Assembly (NCBI RefSeq): GCF_001187845.1
Contig: NZ_CP012160.1
Span: 1,488,001-1,552,000, forward strand
DNA: 64,000 bases
Direction of reading: 5' to 3'
DNA from: Octadecabacter temperatus
Lineage (GTDB): Bacteria; Pseudomonadota; Alphaproteobacteria; Rhodobacterales; Rhodobacteraceae
Shown: positions 40,995 through 49,005 of the stretch, in pieces
Layout of the letters: the number at the start of each line of letters is the position of its first letter
Numbering within the stretch: position 1 is the stretch's first letter
Program-made: the position numbers and the translations under genes
Notes under the pieces: generated by a model
What the model saw: the letters and a program-made list of their open reading frames with translations, nothing else
Told to the model about the DNA's origin: nothing
Databases searched by the model: none

Positions 40995-41479
40995 GATCGC
41001 GCCTCCCATCCTGCGCGGGTCAAAATCATCTTTTGATTATTCAGCGTGGCCTCGCGTGCAGGGCAAAAATGCCTGTCGATCGTGGTATCCTGAAACCCAA
41101 GTGAAACTAGAACGCCGCGCGACCGTTCATTTCCAACGAAATGACCGCTTTCCAGATCCGCATCTGAGGTCTCAAAGTGATCAGCGACAAGCGCAACGGC
41201 GGCTTCTTTCATATAACCACGCCCCCAACGGTCCGGCGCAAGGTAGTACCCAAGCTCACTGCGCAAAGATATGCATCCGCAGACACCTGTATCGTCAGCG
41301 ATGAAATACACGTCTTCATCGTGAGCCATGCCAATAAAGGCTTCAGCATCCTCCAACGTGTATGGGAACGGTGGGTTCGTAAGCCACTTTGCGACCTCAA
41401 CATCCTGAAGGATGCGCGTAATGGCTGGCGCGTCGCCCATCTTAGGGGCGCGTAGCGTTAGTCTCTCTGTTGAAATCAT
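40991..41479 (-). CDS. GNAT-family N-acetyltransferase
   Basis: 162 residues, RimJ/RimL-like (MISTERLTLRAPKMGD, ELGYYLAPDRWGRGYMKEAA, GNERSRGVLVSLGFQ). ATG 41479 is preceded by GGGAGGG; the longer frame upstream runs into the rpmA terminator. First of three overlapping genes. Possible target is a ribosomal protein N-terminus (it sits behind rpmA) or an amino compound; not decidable here. Confidence 0.87.
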   Translation of the reverse strand: MISTERLTLRAPKMGDAPAITRILQDVEVAKWLTNPPFPYTLEDAEAFIGMAHDEDVYFIADDTGVCGCISLRSELGYYLAPDRWGRGYMKEAAVALVADHFETSDADLESGHFVGNERSRGVLVSLGFQDTTIDRHFCPAREATLNNQKMILTRAGWEARS

Positions 41480-41510
41480 CACGCCCTCCCAAGCCTGAAC
41501 ACAAATACGA

Positions 41511-41538
41511 AAAAGGGGCCGGTTTGCACCGACCCCTT
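41511..41538 (-). terminator. rho-independent terminator behind rpmA
   Basis: Stem GGGGTCGGT / ACCGGCCCC with four-base loop, followed on the minus strand by TTTTTCG. It separates rplU-rpmA from the acetyltransferase gene, though read-through is possible. Confidence 0.85.
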
Positions 41539-41564
41539 CAAATTCTTTAAAACCTAAGGTTCGG

Positions 41565-41834
41565 TTACTCAGCTGCCTCCGCGAGCGGTGCAACAGAAAT
41601 AAAGGTGCGGCCTTTGAAGCCTTTGCGGAAGGTCACGTTGCCTTCAACGACTGCGAAGATCGTGTGATCTTTGCCTTCGCCAACGCCAGTACCCGGCCAC
41701 CACTTATTGCCACGCTGACGTGCAATGATGTTGCCTGGGATAACGGACTCGCCGCCGTACTTTTTGATGCCAAGGCGGCGACCAGCTGAGTCGCGACCGT
41801 TACGGGATGAGCCGCCTGCTTTTTTATGTGCCAT
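41565..41834 (-). CDS. rpmA: 50S ribosomal protein L27
   Basis: 89 residues beginning [20 protein letters not shown], the conserved N-terminus reaching the peptidyl-transferase centre, with [13 protein letters not shown] core. Twelve bases after rplU; standard rplU-rpmA pair. Confidence 0.98.
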   Translation of the reverse strand: MAHKKAGGSSRNGRDSAGRRLGIKKYGGESVIPGNIIARQRGNKWWPGTGVGEGKDHTIFAVVEGNVTFRKGFKGRTFISVAPLAEAAE

Positions 41835-41846
41835 TGGTGTCTCTCC

Positions 41847-42593
41847 TTAACCTTTAGCGAATTCTGCGGCTTGCTTCAGCCACTCATCGCGGTCGATACG
41901 ACCTTTGAAGTTCAGTTTGTCGTCCATATCAGCGATGTCCGCTGGGGTCCATGCTGCGATCTGAGCGAAAGTTGTGACGTCGAGGTCGTGAAGCTTTTTC
42001 ACGATAACCGGACCAACACCGCTGATGCGTGTGAGGTCGTCTGCGCCGTCAGTTTTCGCAGCAGCTTTTTTAGGCGCGGCTTTCTTAGGTGCAGCTTTTT
42101 CAGCAGCAGGCTTAGCGGCCTTTGGTGCGGCTTTCTTTGCAGCCGCTTTCTTAGGCTGGGATGCGCGGGCAGCAGCAGCTTCAGCTTTCTTGGACGACGG
42201 TGCGCCCTTGTTAGCAGCACGTTCGATCATGTCAGCAGACATGAAGCCAGAACCGTTCAGCGCAGCTTTAACGCCGGACTTGTCGGCACCCTTTTCAAGG
42301 ATGTCTGTGATGCGAACGAGTGTCAGTTGCTGACGGTGGCCCTTCGTACGCTTGGAAGAGTGCTTCCGGCGGCGCTTAACGAAGTTAATCGTCTTTTCGC
42401 CTTTGATCTGGTCGATCACTTCGGCCTGCACGCCAGCGTCTTTAACGAGGGGCGCGCCCACGTTGTTACCAACCATCAGAATTTCGTTGAATTGAACAGT
42501 TTCGCCAGCTTCCGCAGCGACTTTTTCGACACGCAGTACATCGCCAGATTCGACTCGGTACTGTTTGCCACCGGTTTTGAGAACCGCAAACAT
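41847..42593 (-). CDS. rplU: 50S ribosomal protein L21 with C-terminal extension
   Basis: 248 residues from ATG 42593 (AAAGGA seven bases upstream). Residues 1-103 are L21 (MFAVLKTGGKQYRVESGDVL ... RRRKHSSKRTKGHRQ). Residues ~130-180 are an Ala/Lys/Pro-rich low-complexity linker (for example APKKAAPKKAAAK). Residues ~185-248 form a helix-hairpin-helix-like domain (LTRISGVGPVIVKKLHDLDV). Typical L21 is about 103 residues; the extension is known to me from Rhodobacterales annotations and its function is unclear. Confidence 0.95.
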   Translation of the reverse strand: MFAVLKTGGKQYRVESGDVLRVEKVAAEAGETVQFNEILMVGNNVGAPLVKDAGVQAEVIDQIKGEKTINFVKRRRKHSSKRTKGHRQQLTLVRITDILEKGADKSGVKAALNGSGFMSADMIERAANKGAPSSKKAEAAAARASQPKKAAAKKAAPKAAKPAAEKAAPKKAAPKKAAAKTDGADDLTRISGVGPVIVKKLHDLDVTTFAQIAAWTPADIADMDDKLNFKGRIDRDEWLKQAAEFAKG

Positions 42594-42778
42594 ATCGTTT
42601 TCCTTTTCAATCGCGTCTCTGGGGTCCCTTATTTCTAAGGCGTTCATTGCTTTCGCAACCCGTAAACAGCGCGCCCATCTTGGGGCGAGTTTTCGCTTAG
42701 CCCGAACAAATACCTTGCTCGGATGGCGGCTTATCGGTCCAACTGCGCATCAAGTCAACCCAATTGGTCAGGTTCAAC

Positions 42779-43129
42779 ATGCGCAAATTCACCTTTGTTT
42801 TCTTAACGCTCCTCGCTGCGTGTAGCAATGAAGCGAACCACGTGGGCAACCCACTGCTGTTGCCCCTGAATGCGCTCGGCACGAGCCTTGGGAATGCGGT
42901 TTACAATGAACGCCGCGGCAAGGTCGAAGTCTTCGTTAAAACCAACCACCCTGCCCTCATCGCCGACATCCAGCGTGGCGGCGGTGATATCCTGACCCAA
43001 GCGTTTGAGATTGCCGACGTCCCCAAACCCATCCGTGCACCGCATACTTTGCAGTTACAATCCGACTTGGCGCTCTACTCGAACAACTACGAGGCTTTGA
43101 TTGTGGCGATTATGGTGGTGTCAGGGTAA
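42779..43129 (+). CDS. small putative lipoprotein of unknown function
   Basis: 116 residues from ATG 42779 (an upstream TTG in frame lacks support). The N-terminus MRKFTFVFLTLLAACSNEAN is a signal peptide with a lipobox-like LAAC-S, suggesting a lipidated periplasmic protein. The body is mostly hydrophilic; no family is recognised. Divergent from rplU. Confidence 0.7.
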   Translation: MRKFTFVFLTLLAACSNEANHVGNPLLLPLNALGTSLGNAVYNERRGKVEVFVKTNHPALIADIQRGGGDILTQAFEIADVPKPIRAPHTLQLQSDLALYSNNYEALIVAIMVVSG

Positions 43130-43366
43130 CGCAGTTTTCTTATGCTGCGAATGTCGAATTTGAGCCCAAAGCAGAAGTGTCAAAAACGTGCCGCCAAGGC
43201 CCGCAGCGTGACAATTCTACGAGAGTGAGAGATCCAGTGCTGCCACCTTTTCCCACGAAAATGCAGCAACAGTGCAGCAACAGGCATACCGTGTGCGCGA
43301 AGCGATGCTACGTCAACGAAGTGGAAGCAGTGAACGGCCGATTTCTCCCTCAGAGCCGTCCTATCT

Positions 43367-44188
43367 TCACAACTCTTGCATCGTCATCTCGTTCGCAGCC
43401 GCACGACCCAAGGATCGGCTAATCCCAGTGAACAAGCGATCAAAGCTGTCAAACATCGTGCGGTTGATCACACCACCTGCCTCTGTTTGCGAGAACGCAA
43501 TATAGGCTTCAAGGTCCGCATCATCTAGCGGCTGATACGCCATGAACAAGAACGAATTTATCCATTCCGTAGTGCTGAGCCTGATCTCGGGCTCTTGGCT
43601 CCAGACATCCGTTAGGATTTGATCTTCCGTGAGGGCCCCATCAAACGCGCCCCCATCCACCAGCCCTGCATAAAACGCGAGGTTGGAATTCAGCGCACCT
43701 TCAACGTTGGTTTCAATCAGGTTGTTGATGTCAACAAATTCGACAACCTGCATCATCCGTGGGTTTTCATCTGCGAGTCCAATAACGGCCGCGTCTTTAG
43801 CCGCGTCTTCGACGGCATCATCCAGCAATGCGCGGCGCGCACTCACCTCAAGACCGATAATCATTTGCCCCTGTTCAGAGCCAAAAAAATCAAGGATCGG
43901 CGTCAGGTCTTCCCCCTCAAGGGAAGCTCCAAAGTCCGCGCGGACCATCCCTTCCATGACTTCGTAGTCATAGATGCGTTCCACGGTCGCGGCCCACTCA
44001 GCCGTTGGCGCGCCAGCAAAAAGGTCCTGCCCGATGGTGTCGCCGTAACTTACACCTTCTTCGCGCATAATCGAGATGATGTCAGGCAACATCAACAGGT
44101 CGAACAATTCGTTCGTCTCGCTTTGTTGTGCCACTGCGGGCATGGCAAAAGTGATGGCGGTAGCCAGTGTCGCGAAACGCATAAACAT
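43367..44188 (-). CDS. DUF2059-type secreted protein
   Basis: 273 residues; signal peptide MFMRFATLATAITFAMPAVAQ followed by helical sequence. The segment LEAYIAFSQTEAGGVINRTMFDSFD near residue 235 matches the DUF2059 domain (found in exported proteins of unknown function), and an earlier partial duplicate is seen at ILDFFGSEQGQMIIGLEVSA. ATG 44188 or 44182 are both possible; upstream extension is unlikely. Confidence 0.8.
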   Translation of the reverse strand: MFMRFATLATAITFAMPAVAQQSETNELFDLLMLPDIISIMREEGVSYGDTIGQDLFAGAPTAEWAATVERIYDYEVMEGMVRADFGASLEGEDLTPILDFFGSEQGQMIIGLEVSARRALLDDAVEDAAKDAAVIGLADENPRMMQVVEFVDINNLIETNVEGALNSNLAFYAGLVDGGAFDGALTEDQILTDVWSQEPEIRLSTTEWINSFLFMAYQPLDDADLEAYIAFSQTEAGGVINRTMFDSFDRLFTGISRSLGRAAANEMTMQEL

Positions 44189-44333
44189 AAGGGGCCTCTT
44201 TGCTGCTCTAATAATAGGAATAGGTGCGTGGCGCAGCATTTCCAAGACCCGTTCGCAAAGTGCACGCGATTGTCAGCAAAAGCGCTTGCGCCAATTCGCC
44301 CCCGCGCCTATCAGAGCCGCGATCAATCGACAC

Positions 44334-44421
44334 GGAGAGGTGGCGGAGTGGTCGAACGTGGCGGTCTCGAAAACCGTTGAGCCTAACGGTTCCCAGGGTT
44401 CGAATCCCTGTCTCTCCGCCA
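44334..44421 (+). tRNA. tRNA-Ser (anticodon CGA)
   Basis: Class II tRNA: acceptor GGAGAGG, anticodon stem GCGGT/ACCGT with loop CTCGAAA (anticodon CGA, reads UCG), long variable arm GAGCCTAACGGTTC, T-arm GGGTTCGAATCCC, discriminator G and encoded CCA. It marks the left border of the accessory amine region. Confidence 0.95.
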
Positions 44422-44682
44422 TCTTGATTAGCGAACATATTGGGATTACTCAGAAATTCTGGGTTCTTTTTGGTTGGGGTACATTTCGGGGTACAGTTTT
44501 GTGTGACCCTGACTGGTAACAACAAATCAAAATTAACTGCTAGGCCGGAGTTTTACCATCAGAACCAGCCGTAAACCCGCTTAAAGCCCCTAGAAAAACC
44601 TCTCTTCGCGAGCCTTTAGCGACATCCGTTGCTGTTCTCTCGACCCATACCGGATCCTGGCCCAATCCTACCTGAAGAAGGA
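44422..44682. other. interval behind tRNA-Ser, no gene seen
   Basis: 260 bases with GGGTACATTTCGGGGTACAG (an imperfect direct repeat of GGGGTACA) about 60 bases after the tRNA. The position next to a tRNA 3' end is typical of integration scars, but no integrase or clear duplicated tRNA end was found in the window. Confidence 0.35.
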
Positions 44683-45831
44683 CTAGGATCTATTCTCCTT
44701 AAAAATATTATCCATCATTTTGTCGCACGCGACTAAATCGCCTTTGCGCAGCCCTTCATCTGGCTTGTGTCCGTCTGACGCCATGTCACCAGGTCCAATC
44801 ACTACTGTCGTCAATCCAAGGTCAGCAAAAAAGCCAGCTTCTGTTCCAAACGGTACCTTGGTCGTGCCGCAGCCTCCGGCCAGCTTGGTGGCCCAAACGA
44901 CCGCTGCTTCTGACGGGTCGGTTTGCAGACCTGGGTATGCATTGATGGGATCAACTGTAACGGGCGACGCTGCCGGATAAGCATCGCTTACTCGCTGGGC
45001 GATATCTTCTATGTCTTGCTGGAGTTCACGTGCCGGTGTCTGGGCGAGGTGTCGAATTTCCATGTCCAGCTCGGCGCTATCCGGCACGATATTTAGCGCC
45101 CGCCCGCCATGGATCTTTCCGACATGAACGGTTGAGTAAGGGACACTATACGCCGCATCTTGTGGTCCCGCTGCCAGTTTGCCTTGTAGGTCGCGGGTTT
45201 GGTGAATGAAATCGGCGGCGACATGGATTGCATTCACGAACTGCGGCGCGAGGGCGCTGTGTCCTGCTTGACCATGGCAAGTGACCTTAAAAGCGGCCTT
45301 ACCCTTGTGTCCTGTTGCGACCTTCATGGACGTCGGTTCGCCCACGATTACGAGGCGCGGCTTGCCCACTTTCTTTTTCAACTCGGGCATCATCTGACGA
45401 ATGCCAACACATCCGATTTCTTCATCATAAGAAATCGACAGGCTTAGAGGAGCAGACAATGAAGACGCCCCTACCCGCTGTGCAAGCGCCAAAGCAGACG
45501 CGAGAAAGCCTTTCATGTCAGTGGTTCCACGGCCAAAGACGCGGTCACCCTCGTCGGTCAGTTCAAACGGCGGACGTGTCCAGGTTTGTCCATCCACGGG
45601 AACCACATCAGTATGGGCCGACAAACAAACGCCGCCGTCAACGTCGGGGCCGATTCGCGCGAACAATCCGGCTTTACTTCGGTCAGGTGACCAAATTCGC
45701 ACAACCTCAAAACCTGCGCTTTTCAGCAGATCCTCGACCCAATCGATCAGATCAAGATTGCTGTCGCAACTGACAGTTGGAAAAGCCACTAGCTTGTCCA
45801 ATAACTCCAGCGTTCTGGCTATGTTTGTCAT
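44683..45831 (-). CDS. argE: acetylornithine deacetylase-like M20 metallohydrolase
   Basis: 382 residues; M20 family with SAHTDVVPV (metal histidine and catalytic aspartate), GRGTTDMKG and SYDEEIGC (catalytic glutamate and metal ligand), plus a dimerisation domain. Closest in pattern to ArgE, which removes acetyl from N-acetylornithine; related M20 enzymes deacylate other N-acyl amines. Its place at the head of an amine catabolic region, away from arginine biosynthesis genes, suggests a catabolic substrate such as an N-acyl amino acid. Confidence 0.85.
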   Translation of the reverse strand: MTNIARTLELLDKLVAFPTVSCDSNLDLIDWVEDLLKSAGFEVVRIWSPDRSKAGLFARIGPDVDGGVCLSAHTDVVPVDGQTWTRPPFELTDEGDRVFGRGTTDMKGFLASALALAQRVGASSLSAPLSLSISYDEEIGCVGIRQMMPELKKKVGKPRLVIVGEPTSMKVATGHKGKAAFKVTCHGQAGHSALAPQFVNAIHVAADFIHQTRDLQGKLAAGPQDAAYSVPYSTVHVGKIHGGRALNIVPDSAELDMEIRHLAQTPARELQQDIEDIAQRVSDAYPAASPVTVDPINAYPGLQTDPSEAAVVWATKLAGGCGTTKVPFGTEAGFFADLGLTTVVIGPGDMASDGHKPDEGLRKGDLVACDKMMDNIFKENRS

Positions 45832-45856
45832 GTCATTGCCTAACTATTTGACGCGT

Positions 45857-47926
45857 TCAATCATCAGCAAGTTGTGTGATTTCTCGACGGAAGGAAAGCG
45901 CATCACCTATGTCGGTCCCATCCAACTCTCGTGCATAGCGGTGACCAGCATAAGTCGCCCAAGCGATCGGCCCCGGCGCATTAGCGTCCCCGATCAGTTT
46001 GACCGACTTGATACCTGCATCCGCCCACTCCGGTTCACGTAGTTTTAGGTCGTTGTAGACGGTGTTGTTTTCCGCGCGTGACGACACCATCAACACGGCA
46101 TCACAGGCGATCTCTCGGGTCATATCTGTAAACATGCAATTGCTGACGACATGGTCTTTACCAATTGCGGAGACGCCACGGTTAAGCTCAATTGACACAC
46201 CCATGTTTGCCAAGCGGCGGTGAATCTCGTGTTGCTCCAGCGTGTTAAGCGTCCATTCGCTGACATAAGCCGCAGGCGTAATTAGAGTAACGGAGCAGCC
46301 TTTCTGGATCAGCAGTTCAGCCAAGACGCCGCCCATGTAGTAATGGTCGTCATCATAAATCACGACGTGACCTTTCGGGCTAGCATCGCCCATCAGATCA
46401 TCAGGCGTAAAGATCGGCATTGCATCGTCTGTGGGGAACGGGACAACGTGTTGACGAGACACGCCATCACGCCGCCACTTTGCACCGGTAGCGATGCAGA
46501 CATTTTCGAACCCGAATTCGAGGATGCTTTCGGCGTCCAGCTCACTGTCAAAATAGCTTTCGACGTTTGCTTTTTGGCTTAACTGATACTCGCGGTAGTC
46601 AGCCACACGCCCCCATGCGCTAAGGCCGGGAAGATGGCGTTCTCGCGCCACGCGTCCGCCCAAGACAGTTCCAGCTTCGGCCAGCGCCACGTCATAGCCG
46701 CGCTCAGCGACGGCGCGCGCAGCCTCAAGACCAGCAGGGCCAGCGCCGATCACAAGAACATTAGAGCTATCGCCCTTGGTGTTCATCCGTTCAGGGTGCC
46801 ACCCCTTGCGCCATTCTTCCATAAAGGTCGGGTTCTGGGTACAGCGACTGATCGACATCGTCATGTCACCTGTAACGCAAATGTTGCAGCCGATACATTC
46901 ACGAATATCTTCGACCCGGCCTTCTTCGACCTTTTTGGGCAGAAACGGGTCCGCAATCGACGGACGCGCACATCCAATGAAATCCAACGTGCCAGACTTG
47001 ATCATCTTGGCCATGACATCGGGGCTGGTGAAACGCCCCACACCTACGATGGGTTTATCGGTTAGCTCATGAATGCCTTTGACCAGTTCGTGTTGCGCAG
47101 CTTCTTCTTTGAAACGCGACGGCCCTGAACAGTCCTCCCACGTACCTTGGGCAAGATCCCAAAGGTCGGGCAGATTGCGGTTCATCTCTACAAAATCGCG
47201 GACTTCGGCATTTGAGAACCCAAGGTCACCGATGGTTTCATCCAACGAGACGCGCAAGGTAATGGCCATTGTGTCGCCAACGGCGTCGCGCATGTCAGTG
47301 ATGACTTCGTTCACAAACCGCGAACGGTTTTCCAAGCTGCCACCGTACTCATCGGTCCGGTGGTTGGTGGCGCGACTGAGGAAGTGTTGAAAAATGCCAA
47401 ATCCGTGCGCACCATACAGGCACATCAGGTCAAAACCCGCTTCTTTTGATCGTTTCGCCGCATTCACAAACCAGCGTCGCAAATCCTTGATGTCGGTCTT
47501 GTCCAACGCGCGCGCCTGAACAGGGTCATTGGTGAATGTCCGAATTGGCTGAGCAGAGACAGCCATTGGCACTTCGCGTGAATAAAGGTTTGGTCCATTC
47601 ACGCCGGAATAGGCCAGTTGGATGCCTGCCAAAGCACCGTGACTTTTCATTTTTTCCGACATCTTGTTCAGCATGGGAATGTCTTTGTCTTCCCAAAGAC
47701 GCAACTCGATAAAGGGCGTGATTTCCGATGTTTGGTGTATCTCGCACTGCTCAGTAAAGATTACGCCCCAACCGCCTTCAGCCTTGGATGCCCGCATTTC
47801 AGCCGCCGCGGACGGGTCACGGTAACCGCCTCCGTTACAGTGCGGGACCTGATAGAAACGGTTTTTAGCCGTGACTGGGCCAATCTGCATAGGTTCGAAA
47901 AGAATGTCGTAACGGGGATCGCGCAC
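45857..47926 (-). CDS. trimethylamine/dimethylamine dehydrogenase-like flavoprotein
   Basis: 689 residues, starting at GTG 47926 with CAGGAG eight bases before. Old-yellow-enzyme barrel (1-340), four-cysteine Fe-S site (C344, C347, C350, C362), and FAD/NAD-type domains (VIGAGPAGLEAA at ~392). It follows trimethylamine dehydrogenase closely, including C30 in VPHCNGGG (6-S-cysteinyl FMN in that enzyme), Y171 and H174 in LYGAHGFG, and D257 in LWDL. A secondary or tertiary amine is therefore the likely substrate, with electrons going to an electron-transfer flavoprotein. True substrate unknown. Confidence 0.85.
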   Translation of the reverse strand: MRDPRYDILFEPMQIGPVTAKNRFYQVPHCNGGGYRDPSAAAEMRASKAEGGWGVIFTEQCEIHQTSEITPFIELRLWEDKDIPMLNKMSEKMKSHGALAGIQLAYSGVNGPNLYSREVPMAVSAQPIRTFTNDPVQARALDKTDIKDLRRWFVNAAKRSKEAGFDLMCLYGAHGFGIFQHFLSRATNHRTDEYGGSLENRSRFVNEVITDMRDAVGDTMAITLRVSLDETIGDLGFSNAEVRDFVEMNRNLPDLWDLAQGTWEDCSGPSRFKEEAAQHELVKGIHELTDKPIVGVGRFTSPDVMAKMIKSGTLDFIGCARPSIADPFLPKKVEEGRVEDIRECIGCNICVTGDMTMSISRCTQNPTFMEEWRKGWHPERMNTKGDSSNVLVIGAGPAGLEAARAVAERGYDVALAEAGTVLGGRVARERHLPGLSAWGRVADYREYQLSQKANVESYFDSELDAESILEFGFENVCIATGAKWRRDGVSRQHVVPFPTDDAMPIFTPDDLMGDASPKGHVVIYDDDHYYMGGVLAELLIQKGCSVTLITPAAYVSEWTLNTLEQHEIHRRLANMGVSIELNRGVSAIGKDHVVSNCMFTDMTREIACDAVLMVSSRAENNTVYNDLKLREPEWADAGIKSVKLIGDANAPGPIAWATYAGHRYARELDGTDIGDALSFRREITQLADD

Positions 47927-48023
47927 GAAAAATACTCCTGTAACGGAAAAGCTTAGGACCAGTCGTGACAGAGAAGCGGGTTAGGCTAAAGTCACGGTTG
48001 CGGAACCATGGCTTAGGAAAGAC

Positions 48024-48962
48024 TTAAGCGCCATCGGCAATAGGAAGCCCCGGATACCCCCAGTTGGATATCGTTTGAGATGTATGATGGATGAAGGTGT
48101 CGACCGACAAAATATTGCGGGCACCTTCGGGGACAATGAACCCGAGACGCAAAGGCCTCGGCGTGTCCTTGAACGGAATAAAGCAAAGCGCACGGCCATC
48201 CGGTGACAGATCAGTATGCGGACGGATGTTGGCAACCGAGAATCCAAAACCGTTCGCGACGAGCGAGCGCATAACAGCCATATCGCGCGTTCTTTCAACG
48301 ATTTTAGGGGATACGCCGGCGCGATCAAAGACGCTCATAAAGTAAGTGCGGCTTATCGGTAGATCCAACAAAACCATCGGATATTTCACGAGCGTTTCAG
48401 CCGAAATCGATTTGCGATTGGCCAATGGATGGTCGGCCGAGACAACAATATACAGAGGCAATGAACGCAGCGGTATAAAATCTAAATCTGCCGGAACTTC
48501 CAGATCATAGGTCAGCGCGACATCAATATCCGCCCGCCGTATTTTCTCGATCAGCGTTTCTTGATCGCATTCAATTTGCGAGATTTGCACATCAGGATGC
48601 TTGTGTTGAAATTCGCGACGGAGCGCAGGCAGCAAAACCTGCGCGAAGGTCAACAAGCAGCCGACATTCAGTGGTCCCTGTACGCTTCCGGAAATGGTCC
48701 CCGCAAGCCGGTTCAGGCTGTCAGCCTCCTTCAGAACTTTTTGTGCCTGTATCATGAACTGACGCCCCGCTTGCGTCAAACTTAACCCATGCGCATGCTT
48801 TCGGACGAAAAGCGGCAGACCAAATTCGTCTTCGAGCTGCGAAATCGCGGCAGAAATCGAAGGCGACGAAACGTTTACTTGTGCACTCGCCTGCGCAATT
48901 GAACCCTGCTCACCAACCGTGACGAAGTATTCCAATTGTCGAAGTGTAAATCGTAACGCCAT
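48024..48962 (-). CDS. LysR-family transcriptional regulator
   Basis: 312 residues: N-terminal LysR helix-turn-helix (FTLRQLEYFVTVGEQGSIAQ ... SPSISAAISQLE) and an effector-binding domain. It lies between the aldehyde dehydrogenase and the dehydrogenase-like flavoprotein on the same strand, so it probably governs the amine genes around it. Two inverted repeats lie just before its start. Confidence 0.92.
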   Translation of the reverse strand: MALRFTLRQLEYFVTVGEQGSIAQASAQVNVSSPSISAAISQLEDEFGLPLFVRKHAHGLSLTQAGRQFMIQAQKVLKEADSLNRLAGTISGSVQGPLNVGCLLTFAQVLLPALRREFQHKHPDVQISQIECDQETLIEKIRRADIDVALTYDLEVPADLDFIPLRSLPLYIVVSADHPLANRKSISAETLVKYPMVLLDLPISRTYFMSVFDRAGVSPKIVERTRDMAVMRSLVANGFGFSVANIRPHTDLSPDGRALCFIPFKDTPRPLRLGFIVPEGARNILSVDTFIHHTSQTISNWGYPGLPIADGA

Positions 48963-48964
48963 AC

Positions 48965-48998
48965 CCCAGTTACGCTGGGCTGCTTGAAAGTTTCAAGC
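48965..48998. promoter_or_regulatory. two adjacent inverted repeats before the LysR gene
   Basis: CCCAG-TTACG-CTGGG (48965-48979) and GCTTGAAA-G-TTTCAAGC (48982-48998) fill the 43-base gap between the aldehyde dehydrogenase stop and the LysR start. They may be a regulator site or a weak terminator; there is no T-run. Confidence 0.4.
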
Positions 48999-49005
48999 GC
49001 AATTC

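Noticed and set aside
42025..42333. Plus-strand alanine-rich frame antisense to rplU
   Set aside because: Shadow of the Ala/Lys-rich linker of L21, no ribosome site.
43130..43366. Overlapping short frames between the lipoprotein and DUF2059 genes
   Set aside because: No ribosome sites, no recognisable products, poor composition.
44208..44525. Minus-strand open frame of 105 codons across tRNA-Ser (contains [17 protein letters not shown])
   Set aside because: It is the well-known false protein produced by translating the antisense of a serine tRNA.
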